47,809 nt of DNA from SKLM01 sp964421785 (GCA_964421785.1 CAYQZG010000013.1:1-47809), one strand, 5' to 3'. Counted from the first letter of the stretch, positions 9,272 to 18,079 are shown. Notes: generated by a model from the sequence alone, not told the origin. Numbers and translations: made by a program.

Positions 9272-12034
9272 GTGGAGCGAGATGATCTTCTGTGCGTGCT
9301 GGGCATCGTGCTGCTGGCTACACTCTTTCTGGCACCGGCTCTGCGTCCTGGGTATACCCTGCTGCCTTTGGGGTTGGAGAGTGGAATTGCCCCGTGGCAC
9401 AAACAAGTGACTCAACAGGCCCAGAATCCGCTGCTCAGCGACCCTTTCTACATCTTCTATCCCAACCGTCATTCTTTCACCACGTCCCTTCGGCAGGGGA
9501 CCTACCCGCTGTGGAATCCCTACATATTCAGCGGTCATCCTGTGATGGGCGATACAAACGCACAGACGTTTTACCCGCCCAATGCCTTGGCGGCGCTATT
9601 CCTGTCCGCTGCAAGGGCGCTGCCCATACTGGCGTGGTTTCATCTCGTGTTGACGGGCGTCTCTATGTTTGCCCTGCTGCGTGTCTTAGACCTTCGACGT
9701 CCTCCGGCGCTTTTCGGGGCCGTGGCGTGGATGTTGAACGGCAACGCAGTTGTATGGCTCGAGAATCCACAGCGACTTGGCACCTTGGCTTGGTTGCCTG
9801 CTCTTTTTCTGTTCTATCAACTGGCGTTGCGTCGATGTCGGTTTTGGCCTGGGATTGTAGCCGGAGGCCTGTACGGCCTTTCTATTCTAGGCGGTCATAC
9901 CCAGTTTGCTCTAGGCCATGGAATGGCCCTGGCGGCTTATGCCCTCTTTCGAACGATCACGTTGTCTTGGGAAGAGCGTCGTCCTGTGTGGCGGCCTCTG
10001 ATCGTGGTGTTCATGGTCGGATTGGTCGGGATTGGCGTGGGGGCGATACAATTGCTGCCCACGTATCAGCTTGCGCAATTGAGCCATCGAGGCGTGATGA
10101 GTGTATCGGGGCTCCTGGCCGGGAGATGGCCCCTTCAACACGTGATCAGCCTGTGGATTCCAGACTTCTACGGTAACCCTGTTCACACACCCTACTGGGG
10201 ACAGCGCAACTATGCCGAGGTGACCGTCTACTACGGTGCTTTCGCCTTTCCTCTCGCGCTGGCTGCGCTTGCGTGGGTGCGTCGAGCCGTGGGGATATTC
10301 TTCCCCGTTATGCAAGTGGTTGTCTTGCTGATTGTCCTGGGCAGTCCGCTGGTCTATCTCTTGGCCTGGCTGCCGTGGGCTCGCTACTTCCGACTGATCA
10401 GTCTGTCGGCCTATATCCCCTTCTTCGGTGGCGCTGCGGCGGCTTTCGGACTGGATGCTCTGTTGGACGTGGCGCGTCAAGACCGGGAGATCATCTGGGA
10501 GGCGCTGATTACTGCACTGGCGCTCCTGGTGGGCTTCACGATGCTGCTCATCTGGCACCAGGGGGCGGAGATCGCCACGCGTTGGCCCGACGTCTCGCCT
10601 CACGTGTGGCGCGCTGTACTGATCTGGTCGTTTGGCATCATCTGTCTGTTGTTGATGCGCTGGAGAGAGAACCTGGCAGTTGCTCTTCTGATCCCTCTCC
10701 TGGCGGTTGACCTTCTGCAGTGGGGTATGCCCTTCAATCCGGTCAACTCCCTTGAGATTCTCTATCCAAAGAACGAGGTGACGGATCTGCTTCAGCAAGA
10801 TAACGCTATCTCTCGCACCTTGCCCCTCCAGACCGATAGGGTGATCTTCGGCCCCAACGTGCTTTCTGTATTCGGCATCCCAGAGACAGGTGGGTATTCC
10901 TCTTTGATGGTGGAGCGATACCGCGAGCTCGTCAAGGCCATCGACGATGACGTCGCCATTTGGTGGATGCGGCCTAACCAGAACATGCTGGTCAATAGCG
11001 ACTTCGATCCGCTCTTCAGCTTGCTGAACGTCAAGCACGTCCTGTCAACCCATCCGCTGGACGAAAAGCTGACCGCGGTCGAGGTAGTCCGTGAGCCGGC
11101 CGCAAGCTCGGGCCTGCCTCTAGCGTCCGGTGACCGGGTCACGGCGCGCTTCCTCGCCCGTCATCCGGGCCTGAATCGCATAGACGTGGAGTTCGCGCAC
11201 GTGGACGACGCTCCTGCGGACTCCGTACGCCTCCTCCTGTGGAGAGCCGAAGAGGGTGGGGAATTGGTGGCCGACGTGACGGTGGACGGAAAAGATCTGC
11301 CAGATGGCGGCGTCTATTCGTTCTTCTTCGCACCGGTTACCGACTCGGCCGGTCAAGCCTTTGTCTGGACGCTGGAGGCTCCGGAAGCAGAAGACAGGGC
11401 TACCGTTCGGGTTCGCCAGGCTGAAGGATACGCTCAAGAGGAGCCCGCATTTACGGCCCAAAGCGTTCAACTGCAGCTGGCAGACATCCGCCAGGGGGTG
11501 TGGGTCTACGAGAACCCCAACGCCCTGCCGCGGGCCTACGTCGTACACCGCACGGAGGTCGTACCGGGTCACAGGCTTCTGGATCGGCTCGTGGCCGCTG
11601 ACTTCAACCCCTGGACGACGGCTCTCCTGGAGGAGGCGCTGCCCGCTGAAGCGGCAGCGGCGCTGGCGAACGCGCCGCTTCGCTCATCGTCGGTCGTTCG
11701 CATCACCCAGCACAGACCACACCGTGTCGAAGTGAAGGCCGAGATGGCAGCCCCAGGGCTCCTGGTCCTGAGTGATACCTACTATCCTGGCTGGCAGGTC
11801 TCAGTGGATGGAGCACCGGCCCATTTGATACGTGTGAATCACGCATTGCGCGGCGTCTTCCTGTCCGACGGCGACCACGAGATCGTTTTTCGCTTTGCTC
11901 CCCAGACCCTGTATGTGGGTCTCGTGCTGACCACCATAGCTTTCTTGGGAGGCATAGGAGCAGTTTGGTGGGACATACGCCGAACGACTGATGGGAATCT
12001 TAGGCGTTTGACAGATCGAGGACGGCTTCTGTGA
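9272..12034 (+). CDS. YfhO-family multipass membrane protein
   Basis: This is a 920-residue membrane protein with about twelve hydrophobic segments in the first 480 residues, then a large external region and a last membrane helix. The family signature is clear: PLGLESGIAPWHKQ, GTYPLWNPYIFSGHPVMGD, and near the end LLVLSDTYYPGWQVSVDG followed by NHALRGVFLSDGDHEI. YfhO relatives are GT-C-like proteins; characterised Gram-positive members take part in glycosylating lipoteichoic acid or similar polymers. The substrate here is unknown. The start is GTG 9272, 27 bp after pheS, with only a weak G-rich ribosome binding site. It ends 42 bp before pheT. The position between pheS and pheT is unusual, since these two are commonly adjacent, and it places this protein under the Phe T-box unless an internal promoter exists; I see none. 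Confidence 0.85.
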   Translation: MERDDLLCVLGIVLLATLFLAPALRPGYTLLPLGLESGIAPWHKQVTQQAQNPLLSDPFYIFYPNRHSFTTSLRQGTYPLWNPYIFSGHPVMGDTNAQTFYPPNALAALFLSAARALPILAWFHLVLTGVSMFALLRVLDLRRPPALFGAVAWMLNGNAVVWLENPQRLGTLAWLPALFLFYQLALRRCRFWPGIVAGGLYGLSILGGHTQFALGHGMALAAYALFRTITLSWEERRPVWRPLIVVFMVGLVGIGVGAIQLLPTYQLAQLSHRGVMSVSGLLAGRWPLQHVISLWIPDFYGNPVHTPYWGQRNYAEVTVYYGAFAFPLALAALAWVRRAVGIFFPVMQVVVLLIVLGSPLVYLLAWLPWARYFRLISLSAYIPFFGGAAAAFGLDALLDVARQDREIIWEALITALALLVGFTMLLIWHQGAEIATRWPDVSPHVWRAVLIWSFGIICLLLMRWRENLAVALLIPLLAVDLLQWGMPFNPVNSLEILYPKNEVTDLLQQDNAISRTLPLQTDRVIFGPNVLSVFGIPETGGYSSLMVERYRELVKAIDDDVAIWWMRPNQNMLVNSDFDPLFSLLNVKHVLSTHPLDEKLTAVEVVREPAASSGLPLASGDRVTARFLARHPGLNRIDVEFAHVDDAPADSVRLLLWRAEEGGELVADVTVDGKDLPDGGVYSFFFAPVTDSAGQAFVWTLEAPEAEDRATVRVRQAEGYAQEEPAFTAQSVQLQLADIRQGVWVYENPNALPRAYVVHRTEVVPGHRLLDRLVAADFNPWTTALLEEALPAEAAAALANAPLRSSSVVRITQHRPHRVEVKAEMAAPGLLVLSDTYYPGWQVSVDGAPAHLIRVNHALRGVFLSDGDHEIVFRFAPQTLYVGLVLTTIAFLGGIGAVWWDIRRTTDGNLRRLTDRGRLL

Positions 12035-12076
12035 CACTGCGAATCAGGTTCATCCTTTAATCTAGGAGGAAACGTC

Positions 12077-14599
12077 ATGCAGGTACCTATGAGTTGGCTC
12101 AAAGAGTATGTGGACATTGATATCCCCGTCGAGCAGCTGGCCGAGCGGCTGACGCTGGCCGGCCTCGAGGTTGAGACCATCGAGTACCTCGGCTTGCCGC
12201 AGGCCGAGCTGCCCTGGGATCCCGGTAAGATCGTGGTGGGCGAGGTCCGATCCGTCCGCCCCCATCCTAACGCGGATCGACTAGTCATTGTCGAGGTCGA
12301 TTACGGTGGGGCCGAGACCGAGTTGGCAGTCACCGGTGCTCCCAGCTTAGTGGAGCGTCAAGGGGAGAGTGACCTCCATTTGAAGGTCGCCTTCGCCCTG
12401 GAGGGTTCCCGACTCTATGACGGGCACGCAGAGGGCCGAAGCATGATGATGCTGCGAAAGGTCAAGATCCGAGGTGTCCCTTCGCGGGCTATGGTCTGCT
12501 CAGAAAAGGAGTTGGGCCTTTCCGAGGAGCAGGTTGATATTCTCTATCTACCGGATGATGCCCCGGTCGGCATGCCTCTAGTCGACTATATGGGAGATGC
12601 CGTCCTCGAGTTCGATATTAAGGGTCCGTTCGCCCACTTGAACTCGATGATCGGCGTCGCTCGGGAGGCAGCAGCGCTGCTCGACGTGCCACTCAATCGG
12701 GACGCACTTGAAGCCCTGGACCATCATCCGGCCGAGCTGGTGCCCGATCCGGATTTCCTGGTCTTGGGTATCGCCGACCCCGATCTCTGCCCGCGCTATT
12801 CGGCTGCTTTCATCGCAGATGTGAATGTCAGGCCTTCGCCGTTCTGGATGCAGATGCGCCTTCGGCGCGCCGGCGTGCGGCCAATCAACAACATCGTAGA
12901 CATCACCAACTACGTCATGCTGGAGTTGGGCCAGCCGCTGCACGCGTTCGACTACCAGCTCTTGCAGCCGCGACCGGGTGAGGATCAACCGGCCATCATC
13001 GTACGCCGAGCCGAGCCCGGGGAACAGATGAAAACGCTGGATGGCAAGCTGCGCACGTTCGACGAGGATATGCTGTTGATCACCGACGGCGGTGGCCCGG
13101 TTGCCGTGGCTGGCGTGATGGGTGGCGAGGAGAGCGAGGTCTCTGCGGAGACGGCTGATATCCTCTTGGAGTCGGCCAATTTCGACTACCTCAACGTGCG
13201 CCGCACGTCCCGAGAGCTAGGGATGACGACCGACGCGAGCCAGCGCTTCGGACGCCGTGTGGATCCAGACTTGACGGCGAAAGCAGCGGCTCGAGCGGCT
13301 TACCTGATGGCTGACTTGGCGGACGGGACGGTCGTGCCCGTCATAGGCGATCTCTACCCAGGTCGCAAGCCGGAGCCTGCTATTGCTCTCGATCCAGAGT
13401 ACGTGACCCGCATGCTGGGCGTTGAGGTCCCGAAGGGAGACATCGTGCGCATCCTCAGGTCCCTGGCGTTCGAGGTGTCTGAGCTTGCAGGCGACGATCT
13501 CCTTACCGTGACTGTGCCCTCACACCGTCGGGACGTCACACGGCCTGTCGATCTCGTCGAGGAAGTGGGGCGCATCTGGGGCTATGATCGCTTCCCAACC
13601 ACGTTGATGCGGGACGAGCTCCCCCCACAGCGGGAGAACGTGCGCCTGGCGGGCGCCGAGCGCGTACGTGACATACTGACCGGTTGTGGTCTGGATGAGG
13701 TGATCACGTACTCGCTCGTAAGCCTTGAGGATGAGGGAAAGCTCCACCCTGGGGAGCCGATGCCGGACCCCGAGGGCTATCTTCATCTGCGTAATCCGCT
13801 TTCGTCGGAACAGGACACGTTACGCCAGACTCTCCTGCCTTCATTGCTCGACACCACCCAGAGAAATCTACGCTTTGTCGACCGCGTGGCCGTGTTCGAA
13901 ATAGGCAGGGTCTATATACCTGCGGAGGGAGAGATGCTGCCCGACGAGCCGCGACGACTAGACATCGTGATCACCGGCCCCCGGGAGGAACAGTCGTGGC
14001 TAGAGCATCAAGATCGTACGGGGATGGACTTCTTCGACCTGAAAGGCGTGGTGGAGGCCCTGCTTTCCGGATTAGGGCTTGACGGCCGATTCGAGCCTGG
14101 CGAGCACGATGTTTTTCATCCAGGTCGATGCGCCTCTGTGCATGTTGGCGGACCGGCCGACGCAGTCACCGACGAGGTGGGCGTGATGGGAGAGATTCAT
14201 CCTTTGGTCCGAGAGGCGTTTGGGCTGCCGGAACAGCCCGTTTGCGCGTTGACGTGCGACCTGGATGAGCTGCTGACGCATTGGGGGGCTCCGCGAGAGA
14301 TGACGCCCCTCTCCACCCATCCACCGGTGTACGAGGATCTAGCTGTAGTGGTTGATAAGGAGATGCCTGCAGGTCGCGTGCGTGAGTCGATCGTGCGAGC
14401 CGGGGGGACGCTCTTGCGCTCGGTGGCGCTGTTCGATGTCTACCGGGGGCCCCAGGTAGGGGCGAACAAGAAGAGCTTGGCTTATCGTCTCACCTACCAG
14501 GCCGAGGATCGCACGTTAACCGACGGGGAGGTCGCCAGGGTGCGCTCCAGCATCGTTCAGGAGCTAGAGCGGGGCCTCGAAGCAACCTTGAGAGGCTGA
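12077..14599 (+). CDS. pheT: Phenylalanyl-tRNA synthetase beta subunit
   Basis: This is the beta subunit of the heterotetrameric Phe-tRNA synthetase, 840 residues. Domain order is complete: an N-terminal MQVPMSWLKEYVDI segment, an EMAP/OB-type tRNA-binding domain (about 42-155), the B3/4 editing domain that hydrolyses misacylated Tyr-tRNA (about 215-390, RPINNIVDITNYVMLELGQP), B5 (about 400-475), the catalytic-like core, and a C-terminal ferredoxin-like anticodon-binding domain (STHPPVYEDLAVVVDKEM...SLAYRLTYQAEDRTLTDGEV). The start is fixed by AGGAGG at 12064-12069, seven bases upstream. This strong site of its own may keep the PheT level up despite the long gene separating it from pheS. Confidence 0.96.
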   Translation: MQVPMSWLKEYVDIDIPVEQLAERLTLAGLEVETIEYLGLPQAELPWDPGKIVVGEVRSVRPHPNADRLVIVEVDYGGAETELAVTGAPSLVERQGESDLHLKVAFALEGSRLYDGHAEGRSMMMLRKVKIRGVPSRAMVCSEKELGLSEEQVDILYLPDDAPVGMPLVDYMGDAVLEFDIKGPFAHLNSMIGVAREAAALLDVPLNRDALEALDHHPAELVPDPDFLVLGIADPDLCPRYSAAFIADVNVRPSPFWMQMRLRRAGVRPINNIVDITNYVMLELGQPLHAFDYQLLQPRPGEDQPAIIVRRAEPGEQMKTLDGKLRTFDEDMLLITDGGGPVAVAGVMGGEESEVSAETADILLESANFDYLNVRRTSRELGMTTDASQRFGRRVDPDLTAKAAARAAYLMADLADGTVVPVIGDLYPGRKPEPAIALDPEYVTRMLGVEVPKGDIVRILRSLAFEVSELAGDDLLTVTVPSHRRDVTRPVDLVEEVGRIWGYDRFPTTLMRDELPPQRENVRLAGAERVRDILTGCGLDEVITYSLVSLEDEGKLHPGEPMPDPEGYLHLRNPLSSEQDTLRQTLLPSLLDTTQRNLRFVDRVAVFEIGRVYIPAEGEMLPDEPRRLDIVITGPREEQSWLEHQDRTGMDFFDLKGVVEALLSGLGLDGRFEPGEHDVFHPGRCASVHVGGPADAVTDEVGVMGEIHPLVREAFGLPEQPVCALTCDLDELLTHWGAPREMTPLSTHPPVYEDLAVVVDKEMPAGRVRESIVRAGGTLLRSVALFDVYRGPQVGANKKSLAYRLTYQAEDRTLTDGEVARVRSSIVQELERGLEATLRG

Positions 14600-14652
14600 T
14601 TGTACCGGCCTATGAGCCTGAGAAAGGGCGGAGGGCGTTCGTAGTTAGGCAA

Positions 14653-14682
14653 GGCAAGCTGAGCCTAGCTCAGCCGAGTGCC
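14653..14682. repeat. Strong hairpin after pheT
   Basis: GCTGAGC-CTA-GCTCAGC (14658-14674), with outer GGCA/TGCC arms, makes a perfect seven-base stem plus a lower stem. There is no T-run, so it is not a classical terminator on either strand. The rest of 14600-14872 holds no gene I can support. Confidence 0.45.
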
Positions 14683-14717
14683 GGTGGGGCGCCTCCGTGA
14701 GCAGACGGTTCTGGGAA

Positions 14718-14746
14718 GGGCCAGGCCAACGGTTGGGCCGACGAGG
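14718..14746. repeat. Degenerate copy of palindromic repeat family C
   Basis: GGCCAACGGTTGGGCCG resembles the core AAGCCCAACGTTGGGCCGCT seen at 20353, 21776 and 23668. It is shorter and less similar than the other three copies. Confidence 0.4.
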
Positions 14747-14834
14747 TGGATCGAGTTACGTTAGCTGTTTCCCGCGCTGGACAGCTCACCCGTTCGACCG
14801 TAAGCGAGGCGACCTCAGGGCAGCCCCTGCGGCC

Positions 14835-14870
14835 CCATCGTCTACCGTCCGTCGTCCATCGTCTGCCGTT
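14835..14870. repeat. Dispersed repeat family B, next to a stop codon
   Basis: CCATCGTCTACCGTC, CGT, then CGTCCATCGTCTGCCGT. The same sequence recurs at 16376-16414 and in part at 15510-15522. This copy ends two bases before the stop codon of the minus-strand TPR gene. Confidence 0.7.
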
Positions 14871-14872
14871 GA

Positions 14873-15418
14873 CTAGTCGATGCCGAGCAACCTGGTACGC
14901 AGCTTGAGCAGCCCGCGCAAGGCCTTCTGGCCGCCCGACGGTTTCTCTAGCGTCTCCAAGCCAGCTTGGTAGGTCGCTAGGCCATCCTGGCGATCACCGG
15001 ATTTCCACTGCTGCACACCGAGGGCGAGCAGTGTCTCCCCTTGTCGTTGTTCGTCGCCCAGTTCAGCGAAAACGCCAGCCGCATCGCGCAAAGCGGCCTT
15101 TGCCTTCTCTCGCTGTCCCTGGCTTGCGTAAAGGCCTCCCAGGTTGCCGAGCACCTGAGCCTCCCGGCTGCGCTCGCTCAACTGAGCGAACGAGGACTGA
15201 GCTTGTTCCAATGCTTCGACAGCCTTGTCCCACTCGCGCTGCATGCGGTAGATGATGCCAAGGTTGTTCAGCATCTCTGCTGCTTCAACTGCGTCATCCT
15301 CGGCCTCGAACGTCTGACGGGCTTGCTCGAACCTCTCGGCAGCTTCGGGATACAACCCCTCTTGGAACAGCCGCAGACCCTCTTTCTTCATATCTTGTGC
15401 AGACATCACCTCGTTCAT
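14873..15418 (-). CDS. Small tetratricopeptide-repeat protein
   Basis: This is a soluble protein of 181 residues made almost entirely of TPR units: GLYPEAAERFEQARQTFEAE, AEMLNNLGIIYRMQREWDKA, AQVLGNLGGLYASQGQREKA and ETLLALGVQQWKSGDRQDG. TPRs act as scaffolds for protein contacts; no enzymatic domain is attached. I chose ATG 15418 because GGAGG lies six bases upstream; the longer frame to 15490 begins in a region with a large inverted repeat and lacks a site. It lies 120 bp downstream of the double-HTH regulator on the same strand, so the two may be co-transcribed. The partner is unknown. Confidence 0.8.
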   Translation of the reverse strand: MNEVMSAQDMKKEGLRLFQEGLYPEAAERFEQARQTFEAEDDAVEAAEMLNNLGIIYRMQREWDKAVEALEQAQSSFAQLSERSREAQVLGNLGGLYASQGQREKAKAALRDAAGVFAELGDEQRQGETLLALGVQQWKSGDRQDGLATYQAGLETLEKPSGGQKALRGLLKLRTRLLGID

Positions 15419-15442
15419 TTTGTACCTCCAATGCATAGGTGG

Positions 15443-15475
15443 GGTGCCTTGCACGTTCCGTGCGTGCGAGGCACC
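15443..15475. repeat. Inverted repeat between HTH and TPR genes
   Basis: GGTGCCT (15443-15449) pairs with AGGCACC (15469-15475), and inner GCACG pairs with CGTGC. It lies in the minus-strand transcript between the two genes. With no T-run it is not a typical terminator; it may be a leader hairpin or processing site for the TPR mRNA. Confidence 0.4.
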
Positions 15476-15538
15476 TGGGATGCGATGCACCTCGCAAACT
15501 CCAGAAGCTCCATCGTCTACCGCGTTAGATCCGTTGTG

Positions 15539-16216
15539 CTAGTAGGTGATTTCCAGAAGCCCTTCTGCAATGCCCCGTAGCTTGCTTGCAGGCATTTGGG
15601 ACAGCCTCATGGCCACCTCAAGGTATTTGATGTTGATTGGCTTGGCGACGAAATCTTGTACATCCCTGGGGAGTTCGTGAAAGCGACGATCGACCTCTTC
15701 TTGTTGGTGCCACATCCCCACGGTCCCCTCACGACCGTTCAAGAAGTGCTCTAGCGACAAGTCCAGGTGTCGCGCGAGCAACTCTAGTTCAGCAACGGAC
15801 ATTGATTGCTCTCCGTGCTCATAGTCAGAGATGCGACTGGACGGACAATCGAGAAAATCGGCCAGATCCTCCTGGCTCATATCAGCGTCCACCCGTGCTT
15901 GGCGTAGAAGCGCTCCGATGATGCGATGCCGCAGATCCAGTATGGCCTGGAAATCTGGTTTAAGCGCAGCGGCATCCGCCATCAGCTTGGGTTCGCGTTC
16001 CAGGAAGCGGTCGACAGGTGTGTCCAGCACGTAGCCAAGCACCTCGAGTTCTGGCAATGAGATAGACTTGCGGCCCTCCTCATAGGCGTCGATGGTGCGG
16101 GGAGAGACGCCCAGAGCTTCGGCGCATTCGGTCTTTGTCCGCCCGTCCCGCCTCCGTGCATCACGTAGCAGCACGCCAATGATGCGATCACGGAGCGCTA
16201 GTCTTCTCTCAACCAT
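15539..16216 (-). CDS. Transcriptional regulator with two XRE-type HTH domains
   Basis: The 225-residue protein has two Cro/C1-type helix-turn-helix domains in tandem. The first is at about 10-65 (KTECAEALGVSPRTIDAYEEGRK split over helices) and the second at about 95-150 (SQEDLADFLDCPSSRISDYEHGEQ). Both are preceded by the near-identical phrase LRxRIIGxLLRxAR, so one probably arose by internal duplication. The C-terminal 60 residues have no recognised domain. The start is ATG 16216, with AGGAGG four to ten bases upstream, and a promoter lies at 16253-16280. It probably binds DNA and may control itself and the TPR gene downstream; its targets are unknown. Confidence 0.82.
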   Translation of the reverse strand: MVERRLALRDRIIGVLLRDARRRDGRTKTECAEALGVSPRTIDAYEEGRKSISLPELEVLGYVLDTPVDRFLEREPKLMADAAALKPDFQAILDLRHRIIGALLRQARVDADMSQEDLADFLDCPSSRISDYEHGEQSMSVAELELLARHLDLSLEHFLNGREGTVGMWHQQEEVDRRFHELPRDVQDFVAKPINIKYLEVAMRLSQMPASKLRGIAEGLLEITY

Positions 16217-16252
16217 AGGATCCTCCTGTGAGCGATATCGCCTTTACCCTCG

Positions 16253-16280
16253 ATTATAGCATGCCACGTTCGCTTGGCAA
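16253..16280 (-). promoter_or_regulatory. Extended -10 promoter of the double-HTH gene
   Basis: On the minus strand TTGCCA (16280-16275), a 16-bp spacer and TGC-TATAAT (-10 at 16258-16253). The sequence TGCTATAATCGAG is identical to the one in the promoter at 23561-23589. Confidence 0.65.
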
Positions 16281-16375
16281 AACCAGCCCAAACACTCCGC
16301 GTGAACCGGCGGTCCGATACGGGCACCCGACCTGCACGTCTATGATTCTCATCAAGACTCCGTCGTGGCCAGACC

Positions 16376-16414
16376 CCGTCCATCGTCTACCGTCCCCCGT
16401 CCATCGTCTGCCGT
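16376..16414. repeat. Dispersed repeat family B, containing the holA stop
   Basis: CCGTCCATCGTCTACCGTCC then CCCGTCCATCGTCTGCCGT, nearly the same as 14835-14870. Read on the minus strand it encodes the last residues of the HolA-like protein (RQTMDGGR) and its stop. Confidence 0.7.
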
Positions 16415-17418
16415 GTTGTGGCCAGACCGGCTACAAGTAGGTCGAGTGCCACCTCCGCGTCGATCCTTCCAGTCTTGATGTCCAGATCGATCTCCGATAG
16501 ATGGCGGTAGACCTTCTCGAGCTGCGCCAGCGTGAAATGTGTGGCTTGACCGTGAAGCTTGCGAGCCGGGAAGGGGTGGATCCCCAACCTCTTAGCCACG
16601 TCGCGCGACGAGGCGCCTTTGGCTTTCAACGTCTTGACTTGAATGAGTAGCCGGAACTGTCGGGTGATCATCCCCAGGAGCCCTAACGGGTGCTCTCCTT
16701 CATCGATCAGACGATGCAAGGTCTTGGCAGCGGTGCTTCCGTCGCGGTGACCAAGGGCATCGACGAGGTCGAAGATGACCGCATCCTGGGAGTACGGAAC
16801 GAGCAACGCTACGTCGGCCTCGGTGATGGCTCTCTCTCCGTCGCTGTACGTGACCAGCTTGACGATTTCCTGATCGAGCAAGCGTAGGTTGGCCCCGACG
16901 ATAGCTGCCAGGCGATGCGCAGCCTGTGGTTCGATGTCGCCGCCGTGCTTCTGGACTCGCCCCTTGATCCATCGGGGCAGTGCCTTTGCGTCTGGGCGCT
17001 CAAATCGCTTGACGTACCCCCGCTGTTCTCGTTTGGCTAGCTTGAGGATCGGGTGGGTGGATGGCAGAGAGCGTTCCTCGACCAAGACCAGGCGTGTCGT
17101 CGGTGGAAGGTGGGGAAGATAGTCAGCCAAGTCGTCGAGAAGCTTTCGCTTGGCGTCGGAGAGGGTATGTCCCTTCCGAGGAGTCAGACCGGACAGCAAA
17201 CCTTCGACGATAACAAGGCGCCTATCCGCCAGGAAGGGAATAGCGTCACAGGCGTGGTGCAACTCGCCCAACGTGAGCCTCTTGCCGTCCAGCACAGTGG
17301 TGTTCAAACCCACAGTGTCGAGGCGGCCGAGCCGACGCTTGAAATCAGCAAGTGTCTCAGAGCGCGTGAACTCGTCCTCACCGTGAAAAACGTAGAAGGT
17401 AGGTTTCGGCCTCGTCAT
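16387..17418 (-). CDS. holA: DNA polymerase III delta subunit
   Basis: This is the clamp-loader wrench that opens the beta sliding clamp at replication forks; 343 residues, the usual length. The N-terminus TFYVFHGEDEFTRSETLADFKRRL matches the opening of the AAA-like domain I. DRRLVIVEGLL and LPPTTRLVLVEE follow, and GDIEPQAAHRLAAIVGANLR plus QDAVIFDLVDALGHRD are characteristic of domain II/III. No intact Walker A motif is expected in delta. The C-terminal eight residues lie in dispersed repeat B, so the natural end may have been altered by its insertion. The DUF6391-like gene is 121 bp upstream on the same strand. Confidence 0.88.
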   Translation of the reverse strand: MTRPKPTFYVFHGEDEFTRSETLADFKRRLGRLDTVGLNTTVLDGKRLTLGELHHACDAIPFLADRRLVIVEGLLSGLTPRKGHTLSDAKRKLLDDLADYLPHLPPTTRLVLVEERSLPSTHPILKLAKREQRGYVKRFERPDAKALPRWIKGRVQKHGGDIEPQAAHRLAAIVGANLRLLDQEIVKLVTYSDGERAITEADVALLVPYSQDAVIFDLVDALGHRDGSTAAKTLHRLIDEGEHPLGLLGMITRQFRLLIQVKTLKAKGASSRDVAKRLGIHPFPARKLHGQATHFTLAQLEKVYRHLSEIDLDIKTGRIDAEVALDLLVAGLATTRQTMDGGR

Positions 17419-17539
17419 CTCGTAGTCGTTCGTAGTGCGCTACGGAGCATGCGGAGTAGCGCCGCCGCTCCACCCACAAAACCCGCCCCACATCTTCCTC
17501 CAGACCGCGGAAGTGCCTGTTCCTCTGCTGGGCTGTGGA

Positions 17540-18079
17540 CTAGCTCTTCGTTTGCACGAAGTGAACCGTGGTGCCGGCTCGCTCGCTCCTCGTGGCCCCC
17601 GTGATACGTAGATCGCCAACGTTGGCCTCGGTCGTGATGTGAGCCTGGAAGGCCGTGCCCAGGGGCCTGGACAGAATGACCCCCAACGTTCCCACGGCAC
17701 AAGCCAGCGGCAGGCGAGCAAGTCGATCCAGAAAGCGCTCATCTTCGTTGCGGGATAGTCCTCCCAAAGCCAGGAATGTTCCCAGTCCCGCGATGGTACC
17801 GGCGACAACATAGTTGGAGCCGCAGTTGGGGTGGATAGCCATACTTCGCTGACCGGCCTTCAGCCGCCGCAGGCCGTCGCGAGCGGCGTCGAGGAGATCT
17901 TCCGTGTCGACGTCACCGTAGATGGTGAAGCCCCAGAACGATGAGCGACCCACCAGGCGCATCTTACTATGCCGCTCCGCAAGTACCTTCATGGTCGCGT
18001 GTTCGAGCGCATGATTGCATCGCACGCGAGAGATAAGGGAGAGATCTAGCAGGTTTGACCAGACGTGTGTTCCGCTCAT
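17540..18079 (-). CDS. DUF6391-like membrane-associated protein
   Basis: The 179-residue protein starts VWSNLLDLSLISRVRCNHALEHATMKVLAERH. The 'HALEHAT' phrase is what I associate with DUF6391 proteins of Cyanobacteria and Chloroflexota, whose function is unknown. A glycine-rich hydrophobic stretch (YVVAGTIAGLGTFLALGGLS) and a second one (PLACAVGTLGVIL) suggest one or two membrane segments. The C-terminus (VGDLRITGATRSERAGTTVHFV) looks like a small beta domain. ATG 18079 is favoured, with GAGGGG four bases upstream; a GTG at 18091 overlaps that site. I have no evidence for a specific role. Confidence 0.65.
   Translation of the reverse strand: MSGTHVWSNLLDLSLISRVRCNHALEHATMKVLAERHSKMRLVGRSSFWGFTIYGDVDTEDLLDAARDGLRRLKAGQRSMAIHPNCGSNYVVAGTIAGLGTFLALGGLSRNEDERFLDRLARLPLACAVGTLGVILSRPLGTAFQAHITTEANVGDLRITGATRSERAGTTVHFVQTKS

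Noticed and set aside
8066..9538. A 490-codon open frame on the minus strand over pheS
   Set aside because: It lies antisense to a clear pheS and across the T-box terminator; its translation has no recognisable domain. It is a high-GC shadow.
9911..11038. A 375-codon minus-strand frame inside the YfhO-like gene
   Set aside because: Antisense to a well-supported membrane protein gene; composition is low in hydrophobic residues and shows no motif.
14600..14872. RNase P RNA, SRP RNA or tmRNA after pheT
   Set aside because: I looked for the conserved cores of these RNAs and found none, despite the hairpins.
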